From Flagellimonas sp. MMG031 (GTDB taxonomy: Bacteria > Bacteroidota > Bacteroidia > Flavobacteriales > Flavobacteriaceae): a stretch of 64,000 bases of DNA. Location of the stretch: NCBI RefSeq assembly GCF_040112705.1, contig NZ_CP157804.1, forward strand, positions 1,242,501-1,306,500, in the 5' to 3' direction. The notes under the pieces were generated by a model. That model ran no database searches, was not told the DNA's origin, and saw only the letters and a list, made by a program, of their open reading frames with translations. Both the position numbers and the translations under genes were made by a program. Shown in pieces: positions 18,454 through 30,900 of the stretch (within the stretch, counting starts at the first letter, position 1; every line of letters begins with the position of its first letter).

Positions 18454-19524
18454 ATGCGAAACGCTTCACATTCCGACCCGATGCATTCAGGTGCATTCAA
18501 GAGCACTGCCAAGCAAATAAGGAAGTTGTGTTGGCAACTTGGCATTGGTATGTTTTTAATGCTAGGATTGGGATTTTCGATCGTGCTCCTTGGATTCGGG
18601 GGAATACTTGAAAGCAATAGATATGTGAAACTTCCCGACGATGTCTATTACTTGGACTATAATGTTTACAATCTTTCCAATTCCGACAAAAATCAAAAAA
18701 TCAGGGAAGGCTTTGAAATATTCAGGAATACCTCGGCCCATATTGGCCCCAAACAGCTAGATTCCACCCAAAGATTTGCTGGGAACAATCTGGCATGTGC
18801 AAGTTGCCACTTAAATGCAGGTACAAAACCCTACGCCGCACCCTTGATAGGAGTGGTAAAAAGATTTCCACAATATCGAGGGCGCGAAAACACTATGGGA
18901 ACCATCGAAGAACGCATCAATGGATGTTTGGAACGTAGCATGAACGGAAGGGTAATGCCCGAGGATAGTGATAAAATGACATCATTATTGGCCTATCTGG
19001 AATGGTTAGGCAGGGCGGTTCCAATCGATGGAAACATAAAGGGGCAAGGATTTTTAGCCATCGAAATACCCAATAGGGCGGTGGACTTGGACCATGGTGA
19101 AACTGTTTTTCAACACCATTGCGTGGAATGTCACGGTCTGGACGGGCAAGGACAGACCCAGGAGGACGGCAGCTATCTTTATCCTCCTTTATGGGGAAAT
19201 GATTCGTACAACAACGGGGCGGGTATGACGAGAGTGATCACTGCGGCACAATTCATCAAAAGCAATATGTCCTACGGAACCACTTTTGACAATCCTGTGC
19301 TGACCGATGAGGAGGCATATGATGTTGCCGGATACATTAATCAAAAATTGCGGCCAACAAAACCCAATCGGGAAGTGGATTTTCCTGATTTGATCAAAAA
19401 ACCTGTTTCTACACCCTATGGTCCCTATACCGATAGCTTTAGTGAAGAACAACATCAGTTAGGGCCGTTCCAACCCATCATGGACTTTTACAAGGAGGAA
19501 TATAACATTGTCAAAACCAAATAA
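18454..19524 (+). CDS. Membrane-anchored dihaem cytochrome c, thiosulfate dehydrogenase (TsdA)-like
   Basis: A dihaem cytochrome c of 356 residues with an N-terminal membrane anchor (about 28-52). Haem sites are CASCH (115-119) and CVECH (223-227). Between them is ERINGCLERSMNG, strongly like the TsdA family, where a Cys in this region ligates the active-site haem; here the candidate is Cys158. TsdA interconverts thiosulfate and tetrathionate in the periplasm. That function is an inference from motif and domain order, and no sox or tetrathionate genes are nearby. The start is uncertain: the frame is open to a GTG at 18376, and I prefer the ATG at 18454. It could instead be a general cytochrome c of the same fold. 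Confidence 0.72.
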   Translation: MRNASHSDPMHSGAFKSTAKQIRKLCWQLGIGMFLMLGLGFSIVLLGFGGILESNRYVKLPDDVYYLDYNVYNLSNSDKNQKIREGFEIFRNTSAHIGPKQLDSTQRFAGNNLACASCHLNAGTKPYAAPLIGVVKRFPQYRGRENTMGTIEERINGCLERSMNGRVMPEDSDKMTSLLAYLEWLGRAVPIDGNIKGQGFLAIEIPNRAVDLDHGETVFQHHCVECHGLDGQGQTQEDGSYLYPPLWGNDSYNNGAGMTRVITAAQFIKSNMSYGTTFDNPVLTDEEAYDVAGYINQKLRPTKPNREVDFPDLIKKPVSTPYGPYTDSFSEEQHQLGPFQPIMDFYKEEYNIVKTK

Positions 19525-19565
19525 ATTTGGTTCGGGCAGCGTAAAACTATTCCTATCTTCGTGAC

Positions 19566-20486
19566 GTGAGTATCCAAAAACATACCCAACTCATCAAAGC
19601 TGAGGCCAAGCGTCTCGGATTTTTGTCGTGCGGTATTTCCAAAGCAGGATTTTTGGAGGAGGAAGCGCCCCGTTTGGAAAAATGGCTCAACCAAAACATG
19701 CATGGCGAAATGCAGTACATGGAAAACCATTTTGATAAACGATTGGACCCCACCAAATTGGTCGAAGGCTCCAAATCCGTGATATCCCTTTTGCTGAACT
19801 ACTTTCCATCCGAACGGCAAAATCCGGATTCCTATAAGATTTCCAAGTATGCCTACGGAATGGATTATCACTATGTGATAAAGGATAAGTTGAAAAATCT
19901 TCTTCATTTCATTCAAGAAGAAATAGGTGAGGTGCACGGAAGAGCCTTTGTGGATTCAGCCCCGGTTTTGGATAAGGCTTGGGCAGCGAAAAGTGGTCTG
20001 GGGTGGATCGGGAAAAACAGTAACCTCCTTACCCAGCAGGTGGGCTCCTTTTATTTTGTGGCCGAGCTTATCGTGGACCTGGAATTGGAGTACGATACTC
20101 CCGTTACCGACCATTGCGGAACCTGCACGGCCTGTATTGATGCTTGCCCTACCGAAGCCATTGTGCAGCCGTACGTGGTGGATGGCAGCAAGTGTATCTC
20201 CTACCTGACCATTGAGCTCAAAAATGAAATTCCTTCCGAATTTGAGGGTAAATTGGACGAGTGGATGTTCGGTTGCGATGTGTGCCAGGATGTGTGTCCT
20301 TGGAACCGTTTTTCCAAATCGCACCGTGAACCTTTGTTTGACCCCAATACCGAATTGTTGTCCTTCACCAAAAAGGATTGGGAGGAAATTACGGAAGATG
20401 TTTTTAAAAAGGTGTTTCAGAAATCTGCAGTAAAGCGAACAAAGCTATCTGGGCTTCGGCGAAACATCGACTTTCTCAAAGAATAA
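19566..20486 (+). CDS. queG: Epoxyqueuosine reductase QueG
   Basis: Cobalamin- and iron-sulfur-dependent enzyme that reduces epoxyqueuosine to queuosine in tRNA. The 306 residues match the family. The N-terminal cobalamin-binding part contains [13 protein letters not shown], with the probable catalytic Asp130. It is followed by ferredoxin-type motifs [13 protein letters not shown] (Cys184, 187, 190, 194) and [11 protein letters not shown] (Cys237, 240, 244). The start is GTG, and the near-consensus box TATCTTCG (19554-19561) lies only a few bases upstream, so the message probably has almost no leader. Confidence 0.95.
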   Translation: MSIQKHTQLIKAEAKRLGFLSCGISKAGFLEEEAPRLEKWLNQNMHGEMQYMENHFDKRLDPTKLVEGSKSVISLLLNYFPSERQNPDSYKISKYAYGMDYHYVIKDKLKNLLHFIQEEIGEVHGRAFVDSAPVLDKAWAAKSGLGWIGKNSNLLTQQVGSFYFVAELIVDLELEYDTPVTDHCGTCTACIDACPTEAIVQPYVVDGSKCISYLTIELKNEIPSEFEGKLDEWMFGCDVCQDVCPWNRFSKSHREPLFDPNTELLSFTKKDWEEITEDVFKKVFQKSAVKRTKLSGLRRNIDFLKE

Positions 20487-20552
20487 CATTTCACGCCCAA
20501 TCAAATTCAAAAACTAGGCTTTCTGAAAGATAAAAAATGCTATATTGAGCAA

Positions 20553-20560
20553 TATTTTTG
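20553..20560 (+). promoter_or_regulatory. Bacteroidota -7 box upstream of the MFS transporter
   Basis: TATTTTTG matches TAnnTTTG, 53 bases before the ATG. No clear -33 TTG was seen. Confidence 0.45.
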
Positions 20561-20612
20561 AAGGATTCACATTTTTTCAAAGGTGATATTGCAGACTAAC
20601 TAAAGGGATAGT

Positions 20613-21938
20613 ATGATCAAAATCAAGAAGCCCAAACTCAGTTTTTGGCAAATTTTCAATATGAATGTTGGGTTCCTTGGAATCCAGTACAGTTTCGGAT
20701 TACAGCAAAGTGCCATCAACCCTATCTTTCTTTTTTTGGGTGCCAAAGAGGAATTGTTGCCCATTTTAAATATAGCTGGCCCAGTAACGGGTTTGATTGT
20801 ACAGCCCATTATTGGTGCTATCTCGGATAAAACTTGGTCGCCAAAATGGGGAAGACGGAAACCGTTTTTCCTAATAGGTGCGATTATGGGCAGTTTATGT
20901 CTGTTCTTGTTTCCATTGAGTCCGGCCCTGTGGTTCGCCGTAGGATTATTATGGATTTTGGATGTGGGGAACAATATGGCCATGGAACCCTATCGAGCCT
21001 TTGTCGGTGATAAATTGCCGGAATCACAGTTCAGTATCGGATATCAAATGCAGAGCCTTTTTGTAGGTGCCGGTATTCTATTGGCCAATGCCTCTATCTT
21101 TTTGTTCCAAGATTGGTTTGGAGGCGGTCAAGAAGTGGAAGGTGCAGTGCCCAAATGGCTGTACTATTCATTCTTTATTGGTTCCTTTCTTTCCATAGCC
21201 ACCATTTTATGGTCGGTCGCAAAAACACCGGAAATACCCCCTACCGATGAGGAGTTGGCAGATATCAACAAGCATAAGGCCCTGCCATTTGCGGAACGCT
21301 TTAAGGTGCCTTTTGTGGAAATAGCCCACGCCGTAAAGGATATGCCCAAGTTTATGTGGAAGCTCTCTGCTGTGTACCTTTTCCAATGGTACGCGTTATT
21401 TGTCTACTGGCAGTTTATTACGCCTTTGTTCAGGGTTTCATTAGGATATGACACCTCGGAAGCAGCTGCACAGGCCGCCAAAATGAGTACCACCTATAAC
21501 GTGGTCACCGCGGTGGTCGCATTGGTATTGGTGCCATTGACGATGCGTTTTGGGGGCAAGAAAATTTACGCACTTAGTTTGTTCGGAACTGCAATCGCTC
21601 TTTTTGCCATACCCTACATCCAAGATCCGGTATATGTACTGTTTCCCATGGTGCTCTTCGGAATCGGTTGGGCGGCCATGATGGGAATACCGTACAGTAT
21701 GGTCTCTAAAATTGTTCCACAAGAACGAAGGGGCGTTTATATGGGAATCTTAAATATGATGATCGTAATACCTATGGGTATACAGACCCTCTCTTTTGGG
21801 CCTATCTTTAAAAACTTGTTGGGAGCCAATTCGGTGAACGCCATGTTGTTCGCAGGAACCTGTTTTGTGATTGCCTCGGTTCTTGCCATGCGCCTCAACG
21901 TGAAAAAGGCGAAGGAGGAGTATCCGTTGGATGCTTGA
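20613..21938 (+). CDS. MFS transporter, SLC45/GPH-like sugar permease
   Basis: A 441-residue major facilitator protein with about twelve hydrophobic helices. The loop between helices 2 and 3 has the MFS signature SDKTWSPKWGRRKP, and the N-terminal part (QQSAINPIFLFLGA, then DVGNNMAMEPYRAFVGD) resembles the SLC45 / plant sucrose-transporter branch. Relatives carry sucrose, maltose or other disaccharides with protons. No glycoside hydrolase or sugar regulator is adjacent, so the substrate cannot be named. It stands alone with its own promoter. Confidence 0.82.
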   Translation: MIKIKKPKLSFWQIFNMNVGFLGIQYSFGLQQSAINPIFLFLGAKEELLPILNIAGPVTGLIVQPIIGAISDKTWSPKWGRRKPFFLIGAIMGSLCLFLFPLSPALWFAVGLLWILDVGNNMAMEPYRAFVGDKLPESQFSIGYQMQSLFVGAGILLANASIFLFQDWFGGGQEVEGAVPKWLYYSFFIGSFLSIATILWSVAKTPEIPPTDEELADINKHKALPFAERFKVPFVEIAHAVKDMPKFMWKLSAVYLFQWYALFVYWQFITPLFRVSLGYDTSEAAAQAAKMSTTYNVVTAVVALVLVPLTMRFGGKKIYALSLFGTAIALFAIPYIQDPVYVLFPMVLFGIGWAAMMGIPYSMVSKIVPQERRGVYMGILNMMIVIPMGIQTLSFGPIFKNLLGANSVNAMLFAGTCFVIASVLAMRLNVKKAKEEYPLDA

Positions 21939-22062
21939 TTCGATGGATTGGTTTGACTTGGAACCAATTTCATAAATTTTAGGGCCAGACTAAAATTGAT
22001 ATTGGGGATGTTCCTTTAAAACCATGGAATACCCTAACTTTACCTATTCATTTTTTGAATAT

Positions 22063-24360
22063 ATGAGCAAGGAAAAGCAAAGACGCGAAGCATTACTGTA
22101 CCACGCAAAGCCACAACCCGGAAAAATAAAGATTGTACCCACCAAACCCTATTCCACCCAGCGGGATTTGGCACTTGCCTATTCTCCAGGAGTAGCGGAG
22201 CCTTGTTTGGAAATCGAAAAGAACAAGGACGATGTTTACAAGTATACCGCCAAAGGAAACATCGTTGCGGTCATCTCCAACGGAACTGCGGTTTTGGGAC
22301 TCGGCAATATTGGTCCGGAGGCATCCAAGCCAGTGATGGAGGGGAAAAGTTTGCTTTTCAAGATTTTTGCGGATATTGATGGTATCGACATCGAGCTGGA
22401 CACTACCGATGTGGAGCAATTTATTCAAACCGTAAAGACCATCGCCCCCACCTTTGGTGGAATCAACCTAGAAGACATCAAGGCACCGGAGGCTTTTGAA
22501 ATCGAACGCCGTTTGAAGGAGGAGTTGGATATTCCCGTAATGCACGATGACCAACATGGAACCGCCATTATTTCGGCGGCAGCCTTGCTGAATGCATTGG
22601 AAATAGCCGACAAAAAAATGGAGGACGTCAAGATTGTGGTGAGCGGTGCGGGAGCAGCAGCTGTTTCGTGTACCCGTTTGTACAAATCCTTCGGAGCTCG
22701 AGCGGAAAATATTGTGATGTTGGACAGCAAGGGCGTCATTCGAAAGGATAGGGAAAATCTTTCCTCGGAAAAGGAGGAATTTGCCACAGACCGAAAAATA
22801 GACACCTTGGAGGAGGCCATGAAGGATTCGGATGTGTTCATCGGGCTTTCCATTGCAGATATTGTCACTCCAGAAATGCTGAACTCCATGGCGGAGAACC
22901 CAATCGTTTTTGCCATGGCCAACCCAAATCCAGAAATCGAATACAACTTGGCGATGGATACCCGAGAGGATATTATCATGGCCACAGGACGCTCCGATCA
23001 TCCCAACCAAGTAAATAATGTTTTGGGCTTTCCCTTCATTTTTAGGGGAGCACTCGACGTGCGGGCGACCAAGATCAACGAAGAAATGAAGATGGCAGCA
23101 GTACGTGCCTTGGCCGATTTGACCCGAGAACCGGTGCCGGAACAGGTGAATATTGCCTATGACACCACCCGATTGACTTTTGGTAGGGACTATATCATTC
23201 CCAAGCCCTTTGACCCAAGGTTGATTACCCATGTACCTCCTGCGGTTGCAAGGGCTGCTATGGAAAGCGGGGTGGCCCGACTTCCCATTCAGGATTGGGA
23301 CCGATACGAAGAAGAATTGTACCAAAGATCGGGCAACGACAATAAGGTGGTCCGACTGCTCCACAACAGGGCCAAAGTCAATCCAAAACGCATAGTTTTT
23401 GCCGAAGCAGAGCTCTTGGATGTGATGAAGGCCGCACAGATCGTGCACGATGAAGGTATTGCGACCCCGATTCTATTGGGGCACAAGCCTACCATTGAAA
23501 AACTCAAGGACGAATTGGAGTTCGATGCCGAAGTTCCGATCATTGACCCACGTTCCGACGAATTCAGTGAAATGCGCACCAAGTACGCGTTAAAATTGTG
23601 GGAGCTCCGTAAACGAAAGGGAGAGACCAAATACAGCGCTAGGGTGAACATGGGTAAGCGCAACTATTTTGGCGCCATGATGCTCAAGGAAGGTGATGCC
23701 GACGGGATGATTTCCGGTTATTCCCGATCATATCCCAAGGTGCTACGACCCGTTTTTGAAGTGCTGGGGAGGGCCAAGAATGTAAAAAATGCCAGTACGG
23801 TAAATATTATGATTACCGATAGGGGACCCCTGTTTTTGGCGGATACCTCGATTAACATAGATCCCAATGCGGAGGAATTGGCAGAAATTGCCCAGATGAC
23901 GGCCAATGTGGCCCAGACCTTTGGCTTTAATCCCGTAATGGCCCTGCTTTCCTACGCCAATTTTGGCTCATCGAGCCATCCCAACGCGCAAAAGGTGAAA
24001 GAAGCCGTTAGAATCCTGCATGAAAGAAATCCAGATTTAGTGGTCGATGGTGAAATCCAGACCGATTTTGCTCTTGATCCAGAGATGAGCAGCAAGAACT
24101 TTCCGTTCTCCAAAATATCCGGCAAAAAGGTCAATACCCTGGTATTTCCCAACTTGGAGTCTGCCAACATCACCTACAAATTGTTGAAAGGCCTCAACAA
24201 TGCCGATTCCATTGGTCCGATTATGGTGGGTTTGACCCGTGCAGCGCATATTTTGCAATTGGGTGCCAGTGTGGATGAAATGGTGAACATGGCCGCAGTC
24301 GCGGTGATAGATGCCCAAGAACGAGAAAAAAGAAGGAAAGCAAAAATGCAAGGAGAATAA
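22063..24360 (+). CDS. maeB: NADP-dependent malic enzyme with C-terminal phosphotransacetylase-like domain
   Basis: Oxidative decarboxylation of malate to pyruvate, supplying NADPH. The N-terminal malic enzyme part (about 1-420) shows YSPGVAEPCLEI, GNIVAVISNGTAVLGLGNIGP, MHDDQHGTA and the NADP-fold motif VVSGAGAAAVSC. The C-terminal part (about 430-750) is a phosphate acetyl/butyryltransferase-like domain, believed to be regulatory in MaeB enzymes. The total of 765 residues is normal for this fused class. I chose the ATG at 22063; 13 further in-frame codons up to 22024 overlap a TAACTTTA promoter-like box. Confidence 0.95.
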   Translation: MSKEKQRREALLYHAKPQPGKIKIVPTKPYSTQRDLALAYSPGVAEPCLEIEKNKDDVYKYTAKGNIVAVISNGTAVLGLGNIGPEASKPVMEGKSLLFKIFADIDGIDIELDTTDVEQFIQTVKTIAPTFGGINLEDIKAPEAFEIERRLKEELDIPVMHDDQHGTAIISAAALLNALEIADKKMEDVKIVVSGAGAAAVSCTRLYKSFGARAENIVMLDSKGVIRKDRENLSSEKEEFATDRKIDTLEEAMKDSDVFIGLSIADIVTPEMLNSMAENPIVFAMANPNPEIEYNLAMDTREDIIMATGRSDHPNQVNNVLGFPFIFRGALDVRATKINEEMKMAAVRALADLTREPVPEQVNIAYDTTRLTFGRDYIIPKPFDPRLITHVPPAVARAAMESGVARLPIQDWDRYEEELYQRSGNDNKVVRLLHNRAKVNPKRIVFAEAELLDVMKAAQIVHDEGIATPILLGHKPTIEKLKDELEFDAEVPIIDPRSDEFSEMRTKYALKLWELRKRKGETKYSARVNMGKRNYFGAMMLKEGDADGMISGYSRSYPKVLRPVFEVLGRAKNVKNASTVNIMITDRGPLFLADTSINIDPNAEELAEIAQMTANVAQTFGFNPVMALLSYANFGSSSHPNAQKVKEAVRILHERNPDLVVDGEIQTDFALDPEMSSKNFPFSKISGKKVNTLVFPNLESANITYKLLKGLNNADSIGPIMVGLTRAAHILQLGASVDEMVNMAAVAVIDAQEREKRRKAKMQGE

Positions 24361-24381
24361 CCATAACCAAATAAACCGCCC

Positions 24382-24963
24382 ATGATTACCCACTTAAGAG
24401 GGAAGCTCGTAGAGAAGAATCCAACATATGCCATTGTGGAATGCAATGGAGTGGGGTATTTTTTGCATATTTCATTGCATACCTTCTCCCTGCTCAAGGA
24501 TGAGGAAAGTATATTTATCTATACCGATTTACTGGTGAAGGAAGACTCGCATACCTTGTTCGGTTTTGCCGAAAGGGCAGAGCGCGATGTGTTCCGTTTA
24601 TTGATCTCCGTTTCAGGTGTCGGAGCAAGTACGGCACGTACCATGTTGTCCTCCCTGTCCCCATCCGAAGTAAGGGATGCCATAGCCAATGGCGATGTGC
24701 CCACAATCCAGTCCATAAAAGGGATTGGAGCCAAAACGGCCCAGCGTGTCATCTTAGACCTTAAGGACAAGATTTTGAAGGTGTACGACATGGGCGAAGT
24801 TTCACAACAATCAAACAATACAAATAAAGAAGAAGCGTTATCTGCATTAGAGGTTCTAGGTTTTACCAGAAAGCAATCCGAAAAGGTGGTCGACAAGGTA
24901 GTTTCCCAAGATGCCTCGCTAAGCGTAGAGAACATTATTAAACTGGCGCTGAAAAATTTGTAA
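24382..24963 (+). CDS. ruvA: Holliday junction DNA-binding protein RuvA
   Basis: RuvA tetramers hold the four-way junction and load RuvB. The 193 residues show the N-terminal OB fold (MITHLRGKLVEKNPTYAIVE), tandem helix-hairpin-helix motifs (LISVSGVGASTARTML and IQSIKGIGAKTAQRVILDL) and the C-terminal RuvB-interacting helical domain (EEALSALEVLGFTRKQSEK). It follows malic enzyme by 21 bases, and sprA begins 5 bases after its stop. Confidence 0.97.
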   Translation: MITHLRGKLVEKNPTYAIVECNGVGYFLHISLHTFSLLKDEESIFIYTDLLVKEDSHTLFGFAERAERDVFRLLISVSGVGASTARTMLSSLSPSEVRDAIANGDVPTIQSIKGIGAKTAQRVILDLKDKILKVYDMGEVSQQSNNTNKEEALSALEVLGFTRKQSEKVVDKVVSQDASLSVENIIKLALKNL

Positions 24964-24968
24964 CTAGT

Positions 24969-27900
24969 TTGAAAAAAGGGGCAAAACCAATACTTAAACC
25001 AACACGTTTTAAGTACATTTTCTTTGTTGTTTGTTTGCTGTCCATTTCCACTTTGCTGGGACAGGAAACCAATGAACAAGCTCAGGATTCCACAAAAACT
25101 GGAGTTGAGCTTGGCCGCCTTATTTTGGAGAATCCGGACAGCATTGTTGCCAAGTATACCTACGACCCCAAGACCAATACCTATGTGTACACGGAAAGTG
25201 TTGGCGATTTCAATGTAAATTACCCAGTAATCCTTACGCCAGAACAGTACTACGATTTGGTGGAAAAGGAGCAAATGAAAGCCTATTTCAAACAAAAGGC
25301 CGATGCCTATTCCGGCAAAAAGGCCGGAAGTGATGAAGCACGTAAAAACTTGCTGCCCAATTTCTATGTCAACAATAACTTTTTTGAGACCATTTTTGGC
25401 GGAAACACCATTGAGGTGATTCCCCAAGGGTCCGTTGCCATGGATCTTGGAATTTTATGGCAAAAAAATGACAACCCAGCGCTTTCGCCCAGAAACCGGA
25501 CCAACCTTTCTTTTGACTTTGATCAGCGCATCAGTTTGAGTTTGCTCGGTAAAGTAGGGGAGCGCCTTCAGGTGACCGCCAATTATGACACAGAGGCTAC
25601 ATTCGATTTTCAGAACTTGGTAAAACTGGATTACACCCCGACCGAGGACGATATCCTACGTAAAATTGAAGTCGGTAACGTGAACATGCCACTCAACAGT
25701 TCCCTGATCACTGGGGCTCAGAGTCTTTTTGGGGTTAAAACACAACTTCAATTTGGAAAAACTACGGTTACGGCCGTCTTTTCCGAACAGCGTTCCCAAA
25801 ACAATACCGTGGTAGCACAGGGCGGTGGCACGGTCAACGAATTTGCCCTGACCGCTTTGGATTATGACGAGGACCGTCACTTTTTCTTGGCGCACTATTT
25901 TCGAGATAATTACGATAGGGCCTTGGAATTCTATCCCTTTATCCAGACCCAGGTGCAGATTACCCGCTTGGAGGTTTGGGTAACCAACCGAAACCAGCAG
26001 ACACAGAATGTTAGAAATGTAGTGGCCATCCAAGATTTGGGAGAGGCCCTTTCCGATAATACCCGTATCGGTATCAACAACGGAGACCCAGCAGGCTTTT
26101 TCAATGGTTCGGCGGTAGCAACAGGACTTCCACAGAATGCGGCCAACGCGTATGATCCCAATCAAATCGGGAGCGGTGCCCTAACACCTGCCATACGGGA
26201 TATCGCCACCGCAGCATCCGGTTTCAATGTTCCCGGGTACAGTGTAAACGAAGGATTTGATTATGCCATTCTGGAAAATGCCCGAAAGCTGGAACCCGGA
26301 CGGGATTATGAGTTCGACTCTCAATTGGGATATATCTCGCTTAGTCAAAGTTTGAGCAACGATGAGGTGTTGGGTGTAGCCTTTCAATACACCTTTGGTG
26401 GGCAGGTATTTCAAGTGGGGGAATTTGCCAATGGTGGGGTGGACGCCACCACCGTACCGCCCAATTCCAATTTGATAGAAAACAATGCATTGGTATTGAA
26501 GTTGCTCAAAAGTAACATTACCAATGTTCAAGATCCCATTTGGGATTTGATGATGAAAAATATCTATTCCACAGGAGCCTATCAATTGAGCCAAGAAGAT
26601 TTTAAACTCAACATCCTGTACTCCGATCCAACGCCAAGAAACTATATCACCCCTGTTGACCCCAACGCAGGTTGGCCATCCGGGTTAGAAGACCAAATTT
26701 TGCTCAACGTTTTCAATTTGGACCGTTTGAACATTTACAACGATGTGCAGGCCGGCGGAGACGGATTTTTTGATTATGTGGAAGGCATTACCGTAGATTC
26801 CCAATCGGGACGGATTATTTTTACCAAGGTGGAACCGTTCGGGGAATACCTTTTTGAACGTTTGGGAGGTGGGGTCTACGATGTGGAAGAGGATCAAGGG
26901 TACAATCCGAACCAACGAAAATATGTGTTCCGTAATATGTATGCCAAGACCAAGGCGGCATCGTTACAAGATGCGGAAAAAAACCGATTCCAGATCAAGG
27001 GTCGGTACACCTCACAATCCAACAACGGAATTCCCATTGGAGCGTTCAACGTGCCGCAGGGTTCCGTTACGGTTACGGCAGGTGGGCGTCAATTGCAGGA
27101 GGGTATCGATTATACCGTGAACTATCAGGCAGGAACGGTTCAGCTTTTGGACCCTAGTTTGGAGGCATCCAATACACCCATCAATATTTCTGTGGAGAAC
27201 AATGCAGTGTTTGGTCAGCAGACCCGACGTTTTGCCGGGGTAAATGTGGAGCACAAGTTCAACGAGAACTTTGTTTTGGGCGGAACCCTTCTCAATTTGA
27301 ACGAACGCCCGTTGACCCAAAAATCAAACTATGGCATTGAGCCAGTCAACAATACCATTTTTGGGCTGAATGGTAATTTTAGCACGGAAATACCATTTCT
27401 GACCCGATTGGCCAATAAATTACCGAACATTGATACCGATGTGCCCTCCAATTTATCTTTGAGGGGCGAAGTGGCTTTCTTAAGGCCCAATTCACCAAAG
27501 AATGCCGATTTTAGAGGTGAGACCACCACGTATTTGGATGATTTTGAAGGAGCCCAGGCACTGATTGATATCCGTTCTTCCTTGGGATGGAGCTTGGCGA
27601 GTCCGCCAGTGGAATTTATCAATGATAGAACTGGAATAGATGTAGGTTTTGAAAGGGCAAAAATGGCCTGGTACACCATCGACCCTATTTTTTACACGAA
27701 CCAACGCCCTACTGGAATGTCCGATAACGATATTTCCTCAAACGCTACGCGTCGCGTATTTATTGATGAGGTCTTTACCGAAACCGATATTGCCCAAGGG
27801 CAGACCCAGGTGCAGAGTACTTTGGATATTGTGTACTATCCCAATCAAAAAGGACCGTACAATGCCAACCCAAGTTTTGAAACCGAAACCCCTGATGCAA

Positions 27901-30900
27901 AATGGGGTGGAATCATGCGGCCTTTGAGCAGTACCAATTTTGAGCAATCCAACGTGGAATTTGTCCAGTTTTGGGTATTGGATCCCTACATAGACGGGGA
28001 AACTACCGATGCCAACGTGGGTGAACTGGTGCTCAATTTGGGTAATATATCGGAGGACATCCTAAGGGACGGAAGGAAACAATACGAAAACGGTTTGCCC
28101 GCGAGCACCAATAATGAGATTCCGAGGGAAACCATTTGGGGTCAAGTGCCCTCTACCCAATCCTTGGTGTATGCCTTTGATGCCGATGAAACCAACAGGG
28201 CCGCCCAAGACCTTGGTCTGGATGGGTATGATGACGCTGCCGAGGCCACCATCTACAATGGCCCAGCAGAAGACCCTGCCTTGGATAACTATCGCTACTA
28301 TTTGAATAGGGAAGGTAGCATCTTGGAGCGGTATTTGGATTTTAACAATACGGAAGGAAACTCACCCGTTGCCGTAACCAATACCAATCGAGGTTCCACC
28401 ACCTTGCCCGATGTGGAGGATATTGACCGCGATTTGACCATGAATACCGTAAACAGTTATTACGAGTATCGCATCCAGATAAAACCCAATACCACGGTTG
28501 ATGATAAGTACGTGACCGATATCCGCGAAGGTTTGACCCCAACATTGCCCAATGGGACCCAATTGAACCGCAGATGGATCCAGTATAAAATCCCGCTGAG
28601 CGACTTCACCGATGCCGTAGGCGGAATCTCCGATTTTAGGTCCATCAGCTTCATGCGGATGTATCTTACCGGCTTTTCGGATGATGTAGTACTGCGATTT
28701 GCCACCTTGGATTTGGTTCGTGGTGATTGGAGGACATTCACCCGATCTTTGCAACCCGATGTGGACAACGACCCTTCCGATGATGCAACGGTAACCGATG
28801 TGAACACGGTGAATATTGAGGAGAATTTTGGTAGACAGCCTATTCCCTACGTTTTGCCTCCAGGTGTTATCCGCGAGCAATTGAACAACAATAACACCAT
28901 CATCCGTCAGAACGAGCAATCCCTTTCCTTTGTGGTGGAGAATTTGGAGTCCCAGGATTCCCGTGGGGTGTTCAAAAATGTGAACATTGATGTCCGCCAG
29001 TACGAGCGCTTAAAAATGTTCATGCACGCCGAAAAAATATTCAATACGGATTATTCCGATAGCGATACGCCTTTGGTCGGTTTCTTACGAATAGGTACCG
29101 ATTTCACGGAAAATTTTTATCAGATAGAGCTTCCGCTTCAATTTACGCCCTTTGGTTCCACATCGGCCGAGGAAATTTGGCCCGATGTCAATGAGATAGA
29201 TGTCGCCCTCAGCGATTTGAACAAGGTAAAGTCAAAGGGGATATCCGATCAAACTTTGGATGACATCAACTATTATGAAATTGTGGATGGCGAAGCCGTT
29301 CTGGTTGACGAATTTGCGCCCCGTACCTTGGGAAGAATCAGGATCGGGATTCGAGGTAATCCGTCGCTGGGAAGTATCCGGGGCATGATGGTAGGTGTCA
29401 AGAACATTGACGACCTTCCGGCCCGTGGCGAAGTCTGGTTCAACGAATTGCGTTTGGCCGGTCTTCAGAACAGCGGAGGTTGGGCCGCAACCGCTGCCTT
29501 GGACGCCAATATGGCCGATTTTGCCAACGTCACTGCAACCGGAAGCCGAAGCACTTCAGGTTTTGGTTCCATCGACCAAACCCCGATTGAACGTGCCTTG
29601 GAGGATGCCATTTCGTATGACGTGGTGACCAACGTGAACGTAGGCCAATTATTTCCTAAAAAGTGGAACCTGCAATTGCCCTTCAACTACGGGATTTCAG
29701 AAACCTTGATCACGCCGGAATTTGACCCGGTATACGATGATCTGCGTTTGGATGACAGAATTGCGGCAGCCGCAACCGCCGAAGAGGCCGAGACCATCAA
29801 AGAGCAGGCGGAAGATTATACCAAGCGGACCAGCATCAACCTTATCGGGGTAAGGAAAAATAGGGGAGAAGAAGCCGAGGAGAATTTCTTCGATGTGGAG
29901 AACTTCACCTTTAATTATTCCTACAACGAGACCGACCATCGAGATTTTGAGGTGGCCGAACTTAGGGACCAAAACGTGACCACGGGTTTTGTGTACAACC
30001 ATAACTTTAAACCCGCACCTGTAGCGCCCTTTGCCAAAAAAGATTCTGTACTCACGGGCAAGTACTGGCAATGGCTCAAGGATTTGAACTTTAATGCCCT
30101 GCCCACAAGTTTGTCCGTAAACGCCAATTACAACCGTTCCTTTAATCAACAGCGATACAGGGATGTATTGGAGCCAGGGGTTGAAGCGTTGGAACTGCCC
30201 TTATTGCAACAGCGTAATTATCTCTTCAATTGGCAATATGCCCTTAACTACAGTTTGACGAAATCCTTGCGGTTGAATTTAACCGCGTCCAACAATAACA
30301 TCGTCCGGAACTACTTTAATGTGGATGACGACCCTGATTCTGGAATCGACCAAACCCTAAATCTTTGGGACGGATTTTTTGATGTAGGTGAACCCAACAG
30401 GCACGCCCAACAGATGCAATTGAATTACGAACTGCCCTTTAGTAAAATACCGTTCCTCAATTTTATCAACGCTCAATATACCTACACCAGTAATTTTGAC
30501 TGGCAGCGTGGTGGTGATGCATTGCGCGAAGTGGCCAACGAGGACATCAATGTGGTGCAAAATGCAAGTACCCATAGCCTCACGGCCAACATGAGCATGC
30601 AGCGACTGTACGATTTCTTGGGACTTAAAAAACGCGACGGGAAGGTAACCGCTACGCAAGCTGCAGTGCGAAGGGACAAAGCAGGAAATCCCGCCAACGG
30701 TGAGGATGACAATGCTCCCAAAAAGACCAGTAAAGGCTTCAATACCTTGGTGGATGTGCTTACTATGGTAAAGCGGGTCAATGTGAATTACAGTGAAAAC
30801 CGCGGAACCGTATTGCCCGGATACACCCAATCCATCGGATTTATTGGTACCACGAGGCCTACCTTGGGCTTTGTTTTCGGAAGTCAGGCCGATGTCCGGT

